Below are positions 8,490 to 16,474 of a stretch of DNA of 64,000 nucleotides, in pieces (the first letter of the stretch is position 1; every line of letters starts with the position of its first letter). A program made the position numbers and the translations under genes. The DNA comes from Herbaspirillum sp. GTDB lineage: Bacteria > Pseudomonadota > Gammaproteobacteria > Burkholderiales > Burkholderiaceae_D. Location: NCBI GenBank assembly GCA_028291765.1, contig JAQGNR010000075.1:1-64000 (forward strand), written 5' to 3'. Below the pieces are notes generated by a model. That model was not told the origin of the DNA. It did not search any database and worked only from the letters and a program-made list of their open reading frames with translations.

Positions 8490-9809
8490 GTGAAAAAGAA
8501 AACCGGGCTAATATTTTTCCCAGCATTTGACTACGCGATTTCGCCTACCCATCCTGAACGCGAAGAGCGGCTGCTCTATACGCAAGACCAGGTCAATGAA
8601 GAAGGCTTGCTCGACTTCGACAACATCGTCGAATTCAAGCCCGATCTGGCCACGGCCGAAGATATTCAGCGCGTGCACTTCTGCGTGCCTGGCATCGATG
8701 AAATCGTCCACGCCTCGCATCTGATCGCGGTCGGCGGCACGCTGACGGCGGCCGACAAGGTCATGCAAAAAGAAGTCGACAATGCCTTTGCGCTGGTGCG
8801 GCCATGCGGCCACCATTCGATGCGCGTCGTGCACGGCACGCGCGGCTTTTGTACGTTGAACATGGAAGCGATCATGGTCGAGTACATCCGCCACAAATAC
8901 GGCGCAAGCAACGGCATCAAGAAAATTGCCATCGTCGATACCGATTGCCATCATGGCGATGGCTCGCAAGACATTTTCTGGCACGATCCGAATACGCTGT
9001 TCATTTCGATGCATCAGGACGGCCGCACGTTGTACCCGGGTTCCGGTTTTCCGGACGAAATGGGCGGACCGAATGCCTTCGGCATGACCATTAATCTGCC
9101 TATGCCGCCAGAGACCTGCGAAGAAGGTTTTTTATACGTGCTCGACGAAATCGTCATGCCGATCCTGGCCGAATTCCAGCCCGATCTGATCATCAATTCG
9201 GCCGGTCAGGATAATCACTATTCCGATCCGATCACGAACATGAAGTTTACCGCGCACGGTTATGCGGTCTTGAACGACAGGCTCAAGCCGGATATCGCAG
9301 TGCTCGAAGGCGGCTATTCGATTGAAAGCGCGCTGCCGTATATCAATACCGGCATTATCCTGGCGATGGCCGGCATGGATTATTCGCAAATTCGCGAACC
9401 CGATTACGATGCCGAAGACCAGATCCAGCCGGCGCACATTACCGCCTATCTTGAAAAGCTCAAGGAAGTCACACTCAGCCGATGGGCGAACCGCCATGCG
9501 TTGCGTAATCAGGTGTACGCCGAAAAAGCGTTCCATACGCGTTCGAGCCAGATTTATTACGACACGGCCGGCATCCGCGAATCGCAAACGGAAACCGTGC
9601 GCACCTGCAGCGATTGCGGCGGCGCTGTCACGATCGAATCGCGCGCCGATACTGGCAGCCATGGTCACGTCTTTGCGGTGCAGATTCCGCGCTATGCATG
9701 CGAACCGTGCCGTAGTTGGGCCGAAGCGCAATTTGATGAAGCGGATACGGGCAAGTATTCGCAAGTTTTATTGCAGGATAAGGACAACGATTTGTATGTT
9801 GAAAAGTAA
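8490..9809 (+). CDS. Histone-deacetylase-fold amidohydrolase with C-terminal zinc ribbon
   Basis: 439-residue zinc-dependent deacetylase of the HDAC/AcuC/acetylpolyamine amidohydrolase superfamily. The catalytic landmarks are RPCGHHSM (tandem His), the metal-binding DTDCHHGDGSQ, a second Asp in NSAGQDNH, and LEGGYS for the transition-state Tyr. An extra C-terminal region of about 100 residues carries paired CSDCGG and CEPC knuckles that look like a treble-clef or zinc ribbon, which is not usual in AcuC or APAH proteins. The start is GTG with GAGAGG just upstream. It is the second gene of a two-gene unit with the hydantoinase-like gene. Acetylated amine or amide substrates are likely; the exact one is not readable. 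Confidence 0.85.
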   Translation: MKKKTGLIFFPAFDYAISPTHPEREERLLYTQDQVNEEGLLDFDNIVEFKPDLATAEDIQRVHFCVPGIDEIVHASHLIAVGGTLTAADKVMQKEVDNAFALVRPCGHHSMRVVHGTRGFCTLNMEAIMVEYIRHKYGASNGIKKIAIVDTDCHHGDGSQDIFWHDPNTLFISMHQDGRTLYPGSGFPDEMGGPNAFGMTINLPMPPETCEEGFLYVLDEIVMPILAEFQPDLIINSAGQDNHYSDPITNMKFTAHGYAVLNDRLKPDIAVLEGGYSIESALPYINTGIILAMAGMDYSQIREPDYDAEDQIQPAHITAYLEKLKEVTLSRWANRHALRNQVYAEKAFHTRSSQIYYDTAGIRESQTETVRTCSDCGGAVTIESRADTGSHGHVFAVQIPRYACEPCRSWAEAQFDEADTGKYSQVLLQDKDNDLYVEK

Positions 9810-9839
9810 GCAAAAAACAAGCGAAAAATAATACGCGAG

Positions 9840-10613
9840 TTACATGGGTGACGATTCCGGTGAATCGAAACCCGCCTCTTTCCAGACCTTGCGGTTGGCC
9901 GGATCGGCAAGGAATTTTATGAATTCCAGAGCCGGTTCCGGCGCGGGATTGTCGGTCATCGCTGCGGCGCCGTAGACAATGTTGAGCTGCAACGCGCTCG
10001 GCAGCGGCCCGACCAGCGTCACCCCTTTGACATGCATGATTTCGCTGGACGGATAGATGCCGATGTCCGCTTCACCCTTCGCCACAAGCTCCGCACCGCC
10101 CTCGAGCGCGGGCCGGTAAATGACCTTTTTCTGCATGGCCTCGGCAATACCGAGTTGCTCGATCACCTTAGCCATGTGCGCGCCGCTCGGCGTAGCTGTC
10201 GGCGTGGAATAGACGACCGAGCGCGCGTCGAGCAGCACTTTCCTGAACGCCTCTGGCGTTGAAATATCGGGCAACGGCATTCCCTGGCGCACGATCATCG
10301 TGATGCCGATCCGGCCGAGAGCGGCATGCCCCTCCGCACGCATTTTTTGCTCCTTGATATAGGCGTCGATGGCCGGCACCGGCATCAAAACCATGTCGGT
10401 TTTTTCGCCTGCCGCGAGCCTCTTGCGGATATCGGTAATCACGGCGAACGTAAAGTTCACCTTATGGCCGGTTTGCTTCTCGAATTCGGGCGTAAGAACC
10501 TCCAGCACATGCTTCGGAGCTCCGCCGGTCATTACGCGGATTTCCGCCGCGCGAACCGACATCGCAGCGCCGGTCAATGCAAGCAGCATGATTGCTATTT
10601 CAAGTTTCTTCAT
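9840..10613 (-). CDS. Periplasmic substrate-binding protein, ModA-like
   Basis: 257-residue extracytoplasmic solute-binding protein of the molybdate-binding (ModA / PBP type 2) family. The signal peptide MKKLEIAIMLLALTGA.. ends at about residue 22 (VRA-AE). The mature part reads IRVMTGGAPKHVLEVL, a later SGAHMAKVIEQLGI and GEADIGIYPSSEI, as in ModA paralogues of unknown ligand. It lacks adjacent ModB/ModC genes, so it is an orphan binding protein. Earlier in-frame starts exist at 10637 (MPNNF..) and 10682. The one used gives a compact signal peptide, but the 10637 start cannot be excluded. It converges on the HDAC-like gene with 30 bp between stops. Confidence 0.8.
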   Translation of the reverse strand: MKKLEIAIMLLALTGAAMSVRAAEIRVMTGGAPKHVLEVLTPEFEKQTGHKVNFTFAVITDIRKRLAAGEKTDMVLMPVPAIDAYIKEQKMRAEGHAALGRIGITMIVRQGMPLPDISTPEAFRKVLLDARSVVYSTPTATPSGAHMAKVIEQLGIAEAMQKKVIYRPALEGGAELVAKGEADIGIYPSSEIMHVKGVTLVGPLPSALQLNIVYGAAAMTDNPAPEPALEFIKFLADPANRKVWKEAGFDSPESSPM

Positions 10614-10993
10614 GATCTTGCTGAAATTATTTGGCATTACGATATCTCTTAAGGTCTGTGTTCCAGGGACAAAACGCGTCATTGTACGACACCCGCCTAC
10701 GAGTGGGATTACAGGCTAGCCGAATCCACGCAGGTCAAAATACATCGGCTTAAAACCGATTTTTGCACGTGAAAGTTGGTTTTAAAATCTGCTCAAGATA
10801 GATGTCTGCCAGCTCGCGCCAAAGTGCATGGAAGGCCGCAGCAATATTTCCTTCTGTGAACGGGATATACACAACGCCTGACAAGTTTGTCGGGTATCCA
10901 TCCATAAATATGGCCTTGTAGAATGTTTTTTTTGATGACAAAAAGACGCCATAAGGAAACCTTCAGCCATCCACAATAGTCGGGCTTAGAGCA
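10614..10993. other. AT-rich intergenic region, no supported gene
   Basis: The stretch is visibly AT-richer than its left neighbour. A 63-codon minus-strand frame (10750-10941) begins with TTG and lacks a Shine-Dalgarno or recognisable family. The frame of the following gene is open back to 10955 without a good start, which leaves room for a lost 5' end. No promoter was assigned. Confidence 0.3.
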
Positions 10994-11866
10994 ATGCTTG
11001 GAGCTCGGCGTCAACAAGGAGTAAATGCCAAAGCGAATGCTGACCGTAAATTCAGTGAACAAGTTAGTCTTTTGAAACTTTGGCATGTTTACGATAACCC
11101 TAAATACCCAACCGAAATGCAGAAATTGGCCGTACTGGGCTACGTGCTATCGCGAATGCATTCTGACGCAGCTCGCCAAAATTGGGAAAATGAATATGGC
11201 GTTGCTCGTCTACAGGAAATTGAAATCAAGCAGAGACTGGTAGATGCTTATCGTCAACTTATGCCCGCCTTGAATGCGGCATATCTTCCGAAGTTTTACC
11301 CTGATTACACACGCTTTCCTACTCGCACCCGAGAAGGCGCAAGCAGGGCAATAGAACAGATAGGCGCTCTTAATTTTCATGAAGGATTCTTGGACAACAA
11401 AGTCGAAATCCTGATTAGTGACAGTCTTCTTACGCGAATGGGTTCTCAATTTGGCCACGTTGCCATCAATATCGGTGGTGTGATCTATGGACGAGCCCCA
11501 ACTTCATGGGATATTCGCGGAAAAGAGCAATACCTATCCGACCAAGAGAGCAAGCGAAGCACGATAGGTTACGTTATCCAACTGGATGACGTAGAGAAGC
11601 AAAAGTTGCTCCAGTCGGTGGTCAATAAAATCGTGAAAGATGAGAAATACAGTCTGGTCGATCATAGCTGCTCAGGGGAAATTATCTCGTCTTTCGCGGA
11701 GTTGGGGATCAACATTGTCGATCCGCGCTGGACAGTCGGTGATATCTACGCTCCTGCCGATATTGATAATTTCCTAAAACACTCCAAGCAGGTCATTAAA
11801 ATTAACCCGTATCCGAAAGTAAACAGTCCGTGCATGAGCCCTTCGCGGTTGATGCTTAATGCGTAG
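10994..11866 (+). CDS. Unknown protein with a possible permuted NlpC/P60 (papain-like) domain
   Basis: 290 residues with no clear family. Residues 1-125 are helical and charged, with no signal peptide. The C-terminal half has FGHVAINIGGVIYG (H155) followed about 70 residues later by VDHSCSGEIISSFAELGI (C226). A His-before-Cys order with GH..I..G and a Cys at the start of a helix is what circularly permuted NlpC/P60 or LRAT-like thiol hydrolases show, so a peptidoglycan amidase or toxin role is possible. The start is weak: no Shine-Dalgarno, and the frame is open upstream without ATG, GTG or TTG, so the gene may be 5'-truncated. It overlaps the convergent lipoprotein gene by 11 bp. Base composition differs from the flanks, suggesting transfer. 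Confidence 0.5.
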   Translation: MLGARRQQGVNAKANADRKFSEQVSLLKLWHVYDNPKYPTEMQKLAVLGYVLSRMHSDAARQNWENEYGVARLQEIEIKQRLVDAYRQLMPALNAAYLPKFYPDYTRFPTRTREGASRAIEQIGALNFHEGFLDNKVEILISDSLLTRMGSQFGHVAINIGGVIYGRAPTSWDIRGKEQYLSDQESKRSTIGYVIQLDDVEKQKLLQSVVNKIVKDEKYSLVDHSCSGEIISSFAELGINIVDPRWTVGDIYAPADIDNFLKHSKQVIKINPYPKVNSPCMSPSRLMLNA

Positions 11867-12310
11867 GTTCAAATGCCTGCTCATCTCCCACCAATAGATA
11901 CCCAGATTGACCATTTTGGCATTCGATTTTGTGAAAAATGAATGCCCTGCCACTCGAGAATCTCTGATCAATTCGACAGATGGCGCCACTCAGAATAATG
12001 CCTTGAGTGGTAAGTTCCTGAATCTCTGGGTATAGATCAACTGCGCGACTGGCCTTTTTGTCTGGCCCCCAATCAGCCCTTCGGGGTTGATGCTTAGGTT
12101 CAAATACCTCTTCATCATCCCCCAACTTTAGATAGCCCGATTGACCATTTTGGCATTCTATTTTGTGAAAAGCGTCTACCTTGCCGCCTGATACTCTCTG
12201 GTCAACTCGGCAGACAGTGCCACTCGGTATAGTGCCTTGAGGGGTAGTTTCCTGAACATCTAAGTATAGGTCAACTGCGCGACTGCCCTTTTTGTCTGGC
12301 CCCCATTTGG
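11837..12310. repeat. Tandem duplication of about 235 bp inside the lipoprotein gene
   Basis: Two diverged copies, about 11837-12074 and 12075-12310. The shared segment TGACCATTTTGGCATTC recurs 234 bp apart (11908 and 12142). The copies encode the two SH3-like repeats of the lipoprotein on the minus strand. The left copy runs past the lipoprotein stop into the 3' end of the neighbouring gene. Confidence 0.85.
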
Positions 12311-12368
12311 TGCAACCGATTAACAATAGTGGGATTATCAATCCAAGTATTCGGGGCGTGATGCTCAT
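11856..12368 (-). CDS. Lipoprotein made of two SH3-like repeats
   Basis: 170-residue lipoprotein. The signal peptide ends in a lipobox LLLIGC (Cys19 would be acylated), so it is membrane-anchored and faces the periplasm. The mature part is two copies of a unit of about 78 residues. Each starts WGPDKK.SRAVDLY and ends FHKIECQNGQSGYL, a pattern like a bacterial SH3 domain (a short beta barrel whose last strand often reads G-x-x-G-[WY]-[LV]). The gene faces the possible papain-fold protein and overlaps its 3' end. That geometry and cell location would fit a periplasmic inhibitor or immunity partner, but this is inference. It may equally be a stand-alone envelope protein. Confidence 0.7.
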   Translation of the reverse strand: MSITPRILGLIIPLLLIGCTKWGPDKKGSRAVDLYLDVQETTPQGTIPSGTVCRVDQRVSGGKVDAFHKIECQNGQSGYLKLGDDEEVFEPKHQPRRADWGPDKKASRAVDLYPEIQELTTQGIILSGAICRIDQRFSSGRAFIFHKIECQNGQSGYLLVGDEQAFEPTH

Positions 12369-12760
12369 TTTTTCCTTATAAATTCAGAAAACTGACAGAG
12401 TAATTTGTCGACCCGTAGTTGATTCGCGCAGGGAAATTTCACCCCAGCGATCAGGTTAGCGGAGGCAGTCGCCCACCTCCGATTCCGACAGAACGTAGTG
12501 TGCTGATGTCCCACACTACGGGAGATGCCCAAAGCCCAGAAAATTTGAACTTCTTTTTAATGCAATGCATCGTCATCCAAGACGAACGATACCAACTTTA
12601 TATTCTTAAACAAGCATGTCCTGACAAGAGTGCCATTGCCATCTGATGAACCGAAACAAATCGACTATCAGCTGGACGCACAAATAAAAATGCCGTTCAG
12701 TCGTAACTGAACGGCATTACAGCCAGGGCTGTCATTTTTTACGCAATACGTTGCAGGCGC
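12369..12760. other. Intergenic region with a terminator, no supported gene
   Basis: Between the lipoprotein start and the transporter stop. A 75-codon plus-strand frame (12419-12646) has no recognisable family, no good Shine-Dalgarno and a Pro/Ser-rich start, and is not called. The right end holds the transporter's terminator hairpin. Confidence 0.4.
12689..12718 (-). terminator. Intrinsic terminator of the leuCD-like/transporter operon
   Basis: A perfect 13-bp stem (AATGCCGTTCAGT and its complement) with a CGTA loop, followed in the minus-strand sense by TTTTTATTTG. It lies 43 bp beyond the transporter stop codon. Confidence 0.9.
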
Positions 12761-14083
12761 TCAGTGAAACAGCTTCATCAGCACCGTCGCCAGGACAATC
12801 ATCGCCGCGCCGCCGATGCGGGTGGAGATCTGCGCGAAGGGCATCAGGCCCATCCGGTTCGAGGCCGAAAGGATCGCGACGTCGCCGGTGCCGCCCAGGC
12901 CGCTATGGCAGGCCGTGACGATGGCGGATTCGACTGGATACATTTTCAGCCAGGCGCCGACGAAAAAGCCGGAGGCGACCATCGCCGCAACGGTGGTAGC
13001 GCAGATGATGAAGTAGCCGGGCGTGAAGGCCTTGACCAGATCGTTCCATGAAGTGAACAAGGCGCCTAGCCCGACCAGGATCGCGAACGTCAGATTGGCC
13101 GACATGAATTTGTACATCTGGTAAGCGCCGAGCTCCATTTTCTCCGGAATGATTTTGCTCACTTTCAACACCGCGGCGCTGATGATCATCAGGATCGGGC
13201 CCGGGATGCCGGTATAGGGCGCCAGCAGCGAACCCAGGATGAAGAATGCGCAGCCGATCAGCAGGCCTGCGCCCATCAAGCTTAAATCGATGGGCTTGTC
13301 GGCGCCTTGCTCCCTGAGCAGTTCGCGGTCTTCTCCGGTCTTGATCAGGATGCCGTCGCCGTTGACGGCGGGATATTTCTCGCCGATGCGCTTGAGCAGC
13401 CCGCTCGCCAGGATCGCCACCACGTTGCCCAGCAGCGCGGCGGGAACCAGCATGGCGACCAGGTCCGCCTGGGGTTTGCCGAGGATCTCCGAATAGGCAA
13501 TGGAAAGCGGCAAAATCCCTTCGCCGATGCCGCCGCCGATGATCGGCATGACGATGTAAAAGAAAGTGTGCTTGGGGTCGTAGCCGAACAGCAGCCCTAC
13601 CGCGATGCCCGCGGCGACGGCGGCGATGGTGCCGATCAGCAGCGGAATGAACATGCGCATGAAGCCCTGAATCAGGATCTTGTGGTTCATGCCCAAAATA
13701 CTGCCGGCGACCAGGCAGGCGATATAGAAATACTGCAGATTCGCCGTCTTCATGGTGGTGCTGATGGCCTTCAGCATTTCCGGATCCATCACTTTGTATC
13801 CGACCATCGCCGAGGGAACGAACATGCATAGGATGGCGGTGCCGCCGATACTCTTCAATACCGGCACCTTGCTGCCGATTTCGCCCAGCAGGAAGCCCAT
13901 CAGCATCAGCACGGCGAAGCCGCCGATCATGTCGTTGGGTAATTTCTTGTTCAAGGCCGCGGCGATGGTGATCAGTGAAATCGCCAGATACAGCGGCAAG
14001 GGCAGCGGCCCGATTTTGTAATTGAGCAGCTTGCGCAAGACACTCTGCTGCGCTTGCGCCGGATGGGTAATCGTTGCTTCCAT
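12761..14083 (-). CDS. 2-hydroxycarboxylate:cation symporter (CitS/MaeN/CimH family)
   Basis: 440-residue inner-membrane carrier of the 2HCT family, which imports citrate, malate or related 2-hydroxy acids with Na+ or H+. About eleven hydrophobic helices are visible. Two Gly-rich re-entrant motifs mark the family: PIIGGGIGEGILPLS in the first half and SGLGGTGDVAIL in the second. AGGAG 5 bp before the ATG fixes the start; a longer frame exists upstream but lacks such a site. It is the last gene of a LeuC-LeuD-transporter unit, which suggests that the imported acid is the substrate of the dehydratase, for example citramalate, isopropylmalate or a related hydroxy acid. The substrate assignment is inference. 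Confidence 0.9.
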   Translation of the reverse strand: MEATITHPAQAQQSVLRKLLNYKIGPLPLPLYLAISLITIAAALNKKLPNDMIGGFAVLMLMGFLLGEIGSKVPVLKSIGGTAILCMFVPSAMVGYKVMDPEMLKAISTTMKTANLQYFYIACLVAGSILGMNHKILIQGFMRMFIPLLIGTIAAVAAGIAVGLLFGYDPKHTFFYIVMPIIGGGIGEGILPLSIAYSEILGKPQADLVAMLVPAALLGNVVAILASGLLKRIGEKYPAVNGDGILIKTGEDRELLREQGADKPIDLSLMGAGLLIGCAFFILGSLLAPYTGIPGPILMIISAAVLKVSKIIPEKMELGAYQMYKFMSANLTFAILVGLGALFTSWNDLVKAFTPGYFIICATTVAAMVASGFFVGAWLKMYPVESAIVTACHSGLGGTGDVAILSASNRMGLMPFAQISTRIGGAAMIVLATVLMKLFH

Positions 14084-14190
14084 TTTGTCTCCTGTAAAAA
14101 AGTTGCGCGGCTTGTTTATTATCACTGGCGCATGAATGCGCAACAGTCCTTTTTAGCCGCCCGAAAATACCGCTGCGCGGGAATGCCGCG

Positions 14191-14250
14191 CTTTGTCCTG
14201 CCTTTTGTCCTGCCTTTTGTCCTGCTTTTTCTACTGCTTTTTGGCCCGCT
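14191..14250. repeat. Five 12-bp tandem repeats
   Basis: Five consecutive 12-mers (consensus TTTTGTCCTGCT on the plus strand; units begin at 14191, 14203, 14215, 14227 and 14239). The first three are almost identical and the last two decayed. The array ends on the leuD-like stop codon and lies in the spacer before the transporter gene. Confidence 0.85.
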
Positions 14251-14912
14251 TATTTGGCCGCATTCCCGGCCTGCATGTTCAGCCGCTCCCTGGTCTTGAG
14301 GGCGACGTCCTTGAGCCACGGACGTTGCTGCCAGTGCGCGGCAGAAAACGCCAGGATCTGTTCCTTGAACGTGAGCGATGCGCCGATCATATCCAGACCT
14401 TCGAGAAACATGCGCCGATGGCGCTCGGCCAGCGAAAAAGCCGCCTGGTGGTTGTGGCTGCGCACGGTCATCGTTTCCAGATCGACCGTAATCTGGTTGG
14501 CCGCCGGATTGGATGCGTCGGCCAGGATACGCTGCACGTCCGCTTCGTCAAGCATGATCAGCAGCAACTGATTGTTCATGGCGTTGCCGTAAAAAATTTC
14601 ACCGAAGCTGGGCGCAATGATCACCTTGATGCCGAATTGCTGCAGACCCCACACCGCATGCTCGCGGCTCGATCCGCAGCCGAAATTGGGACCGCCGATC
14701 AACACGGAGGCGCCAGCGTAGGCCGGCTGGTTCAGCACGCAATCCGCACGCGGCCGGCCGTCTGCATCGAAGCGCAGGTCGTACAGCAGTCCTTTGTCCA
14801 GGCCGGCTTTATCGATGATGCGCAGGAATTGCTTGGGCATGATCTGGTCGGTGTCCAGATTGGCGATCGGCAGCGGCGCAGCCACGCCCTGAATTAATTT
14901 TGTATCAGACAT
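14250..14912 (-). CDS. leuD: 3-isopropylmalate dehydratase small-subunit paralogue
   Basis: 220-residue swivelling-domain subunit of a LeuCD-type hydro-lyase. Family segments visible are LDTDQIMPKQFL near the N-terminus, PNFGCGSSREHAVWGL and APSFGEIFYGNAMNNQLL. It begins 8 bp inside the end of the large-subunit gene, so the two are translationally coupled. With the large subunit it would interconvert 2- and 3-hydroxy isomers of an alkylmalate or hydrate an unsaturated diacid. In place of leuB the operon continues with a 2-hydroxycarboxylate transporter, and a LysR gene is divergent. A catabolic role on citramalate-like acids is therefore as likely as leucine biosynthesis. Confidence 0.85.
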   Translation of the reverse strand: MSDTKLIQGVAAPLPIANLDTDQIMPKQFLRIIDKAGLDKGLLYDLRFDADGRPRADCVLNQPAYAGASVLIGGPNFGCGSSREHAVWGLQQFGIKVIIAPSFGEIFYGNAMNNQLLLIMLDEADVQRILADASNPAANQITVDLETMTVRSHNHQAAFSLAERHRRMFLEGLDMIGASLTFKEQILAFSAAHWQQRPWLKDVALKTRERLNMQAGNAAK

Positions 14913-16320
14913 GAGATATTTCCAGTTTTCGTACGTCGGTAATGCAGCCGGTAATGGCGGCGGCGGCGGCCATGGCCGGACTCATCAGGTGCGTGATGCC
15001 GCCGCGCCCCTGGCGCCCTTCGAAATTGCGATTGGTGGTGGAGGCGCAGCGCTCGCCGGGCGCGAGCACGTCGTCATTCATCGCCAGACACATCGAGCAG
15101 CCGGGCTGGCGCCATTCGAAGCCGCTCTCCATCAAGATCGCGGCCAGGCCTTCCTGCTCGGCCTGCAGCCTTACTGCGCCGGAGCCGGGCACCACCATGG
15201 CGCGTACCGACGGCGCCACCTTGCGTCCGCGCACCACCGCAACGACCGCCCGCAAATCCTCGATGCGCGCGTTGGTGCAGGAGCCGATGAAAACGCGCTG
15301 CACCGGCAGGCCTTCCATCGCCATGCCGCTCTTGAGTCCGGTATAGCGCAGCGCCTGTTCCAGCGCGGCGCGCGCGGTGGCGTCGACGGCCGCTTCCGGC
15401 TGCGGCACGACGGCGTCGATGGCGACCGCTTGATCCGGGCTGGTGCCCCATGTGACAAAGGGAGCGACGTCGGCGGCGTCGAAGCGGTATTCCAGATCGA
15501 AATGGGCGGTCCGGTCGCTATACAGTGCGGCCCAGTCCGTCAGGCAGCGCTCGATCATTTCACCGGCGATGTCGGGCGTGCGTTCCAGCACATAGTGGCG
15601 GGTCTTGGCGTCGGGCGCGATCAGCGCGCCGCGGGCGCCGGCTTCAACCGCCATATTGCATAGGGTCATGCGCGCTTCGATCGACAATGCCTCGATGGCC
15701 GCGCCGGCGAATTCGACCGCATAGCCGCGCGCGCCCTGCGCACCGATGCGGCTGATGATGTACATGATCAGGTCTTTGGCGGTGGCGCCGGACGACAGCG
15801 CGCCGTCGATCGTAATGCGCATATCCTGCGCTACCCGGTACACCAGGGTCTGGGTCGCCAGCACGTGTTCTACTTCCGAAGTCCCGATGCCGAAACCGAG
15901 TGCGCCCAGCGCGCCGTAAGTGGTGGTGTGGCTGTCGCCGCACAGCACCACCATGCCGGGGCGGATCATGCCGTGTTCCGGCGCGATCACGTGCTCGATG
16001 CCTTGCAGCGTGTCGTTGGTGTCGAATAGAGCGATGCTGTGTTGCGCACAGTTTTTCGCCATATTGGTGGCCAGCAGGGCCGACGACGGATCCTGTATCA
16101 CGCGCAACTGCACTGGATGGGTCGGGATGATATGGTCGATCACCGCCATTTGCTGGGACGGCACTGCGACCGCGCGGTCATGCGCCTTCAGTCCGGTGAA
16201 AGCCTGCGGACTGGTGTATTCGTTCATGATGTGCAAGTCGGCGTAGAGCAGCACGTTTTGGGTATCGAGCCGGGTCACCGTATGTGAATCGACCAGTTTC
16301 TGATAAAGGGTTTGCGCCAT
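14905..16320 (-). CDS. leuC: 3-isopropylmalate dehydratase large-subunit paralogue (aconitase superfamily)
   Basis: 471-residue [4Fe-4S] hydro-lyase subunit. Cluster cysteines are in GSCTNARIEDLR and PGCSMCLAMN, and the GDSHTTTYGALGALGFGIGTSEVEHVLATQ signature is present (visible in pieces GDSHTTTYG and GTSEVEHV). The length fits LeuC. The N-terminus (LYADLHIMNEYTSPQAF) departs from the usual IDRHL[VL]HEVTSPQAF of biosynthetic LeuC, which suggests a paralogue. It is first in an operon with the small subunit and a 2HCT transporter and is divergent from a LysR gene that probably controls it. Alternatives are citraconate/citramalate or dimethylmalate hydro-lyase. The gene symbol marks the homology, not a proven pathway. 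Confidence 0.85.
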   Translation of the reverse strand: MAQTLYQKLVDSHTVTRLDTQNVLLYADLHIMNEYTSPQAFTGLKAHDRAVAVPSQQMAVIDHIIPTHPVQLRVIQDPSSALLATNMAKNCAQHSIALFDTNDTLQGIEHVIAPEHGMIRPGMVVLCGDSHTTTYGALGALGFGIGTSEVEHVLATQTLVYRVAQDMRITIDGALSSGATAKDLIMYIISRIGAQGARGYAVEFAGAAIEALSIEARMTLCNMAVEAGARGALIAPDAKTRHYVLERTPDIAGEMIERCLTDWAALYSDRTAHFDLEYRFDAADVAPFVTWGTSPDQAVAIDAVVPQPEAAVDATARAALEQALRYTGLKSGMAMEGLPVQRVFIGSCTNARIEDLRAVVAVVRGRKVAPSVRAMVVPGSGAVRLQAEQEGLAAILMESGFEWRQPGCSMCLAMNDDVLAPGERCASTTNRNFEGRQGRGGITHLMSPAMAAAAAITGCITDVRKLEISHV

Positions 16321-16474
16321 GTTTCTTTAATCCTAGGGAACGACTGTCGAAATGGGTGTCAAGCGGGGAGACAGCGACTGAAGGGCAGTTTAGCAAGCTG
16401 ATTTAATTTCATAATACAATCTTGTTTTATCTATTATTTAATTAAATTTACTAATTGGCGGGATAAATTCACTA
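16321..16474. promoter_or_regulatory. Divergent AT-rich control region, LysR / leuC-like
   Basis: 154 bp shared by the divergent leuC-like operon and its LysR gene. The half next to the regulator is strikingly AT-rich (about 16400-16450). LysR proteins commonly bind such divergent spacers and repress their own gene; specific boxes could not be assigned with confidence. Confidence 0.45.

Noticed and set aside
10750-11086. Two minus-strand small frames
   Set aside because: They need TTG or lack a Shine-Dalgarno, overlap each other and the 10994 gene, and match no family.
12419-12646. 75-codon plus-strand frame
   Set aside because: Non-protein-like composition, no family and no Shine-Dalgarno; probably spacer.
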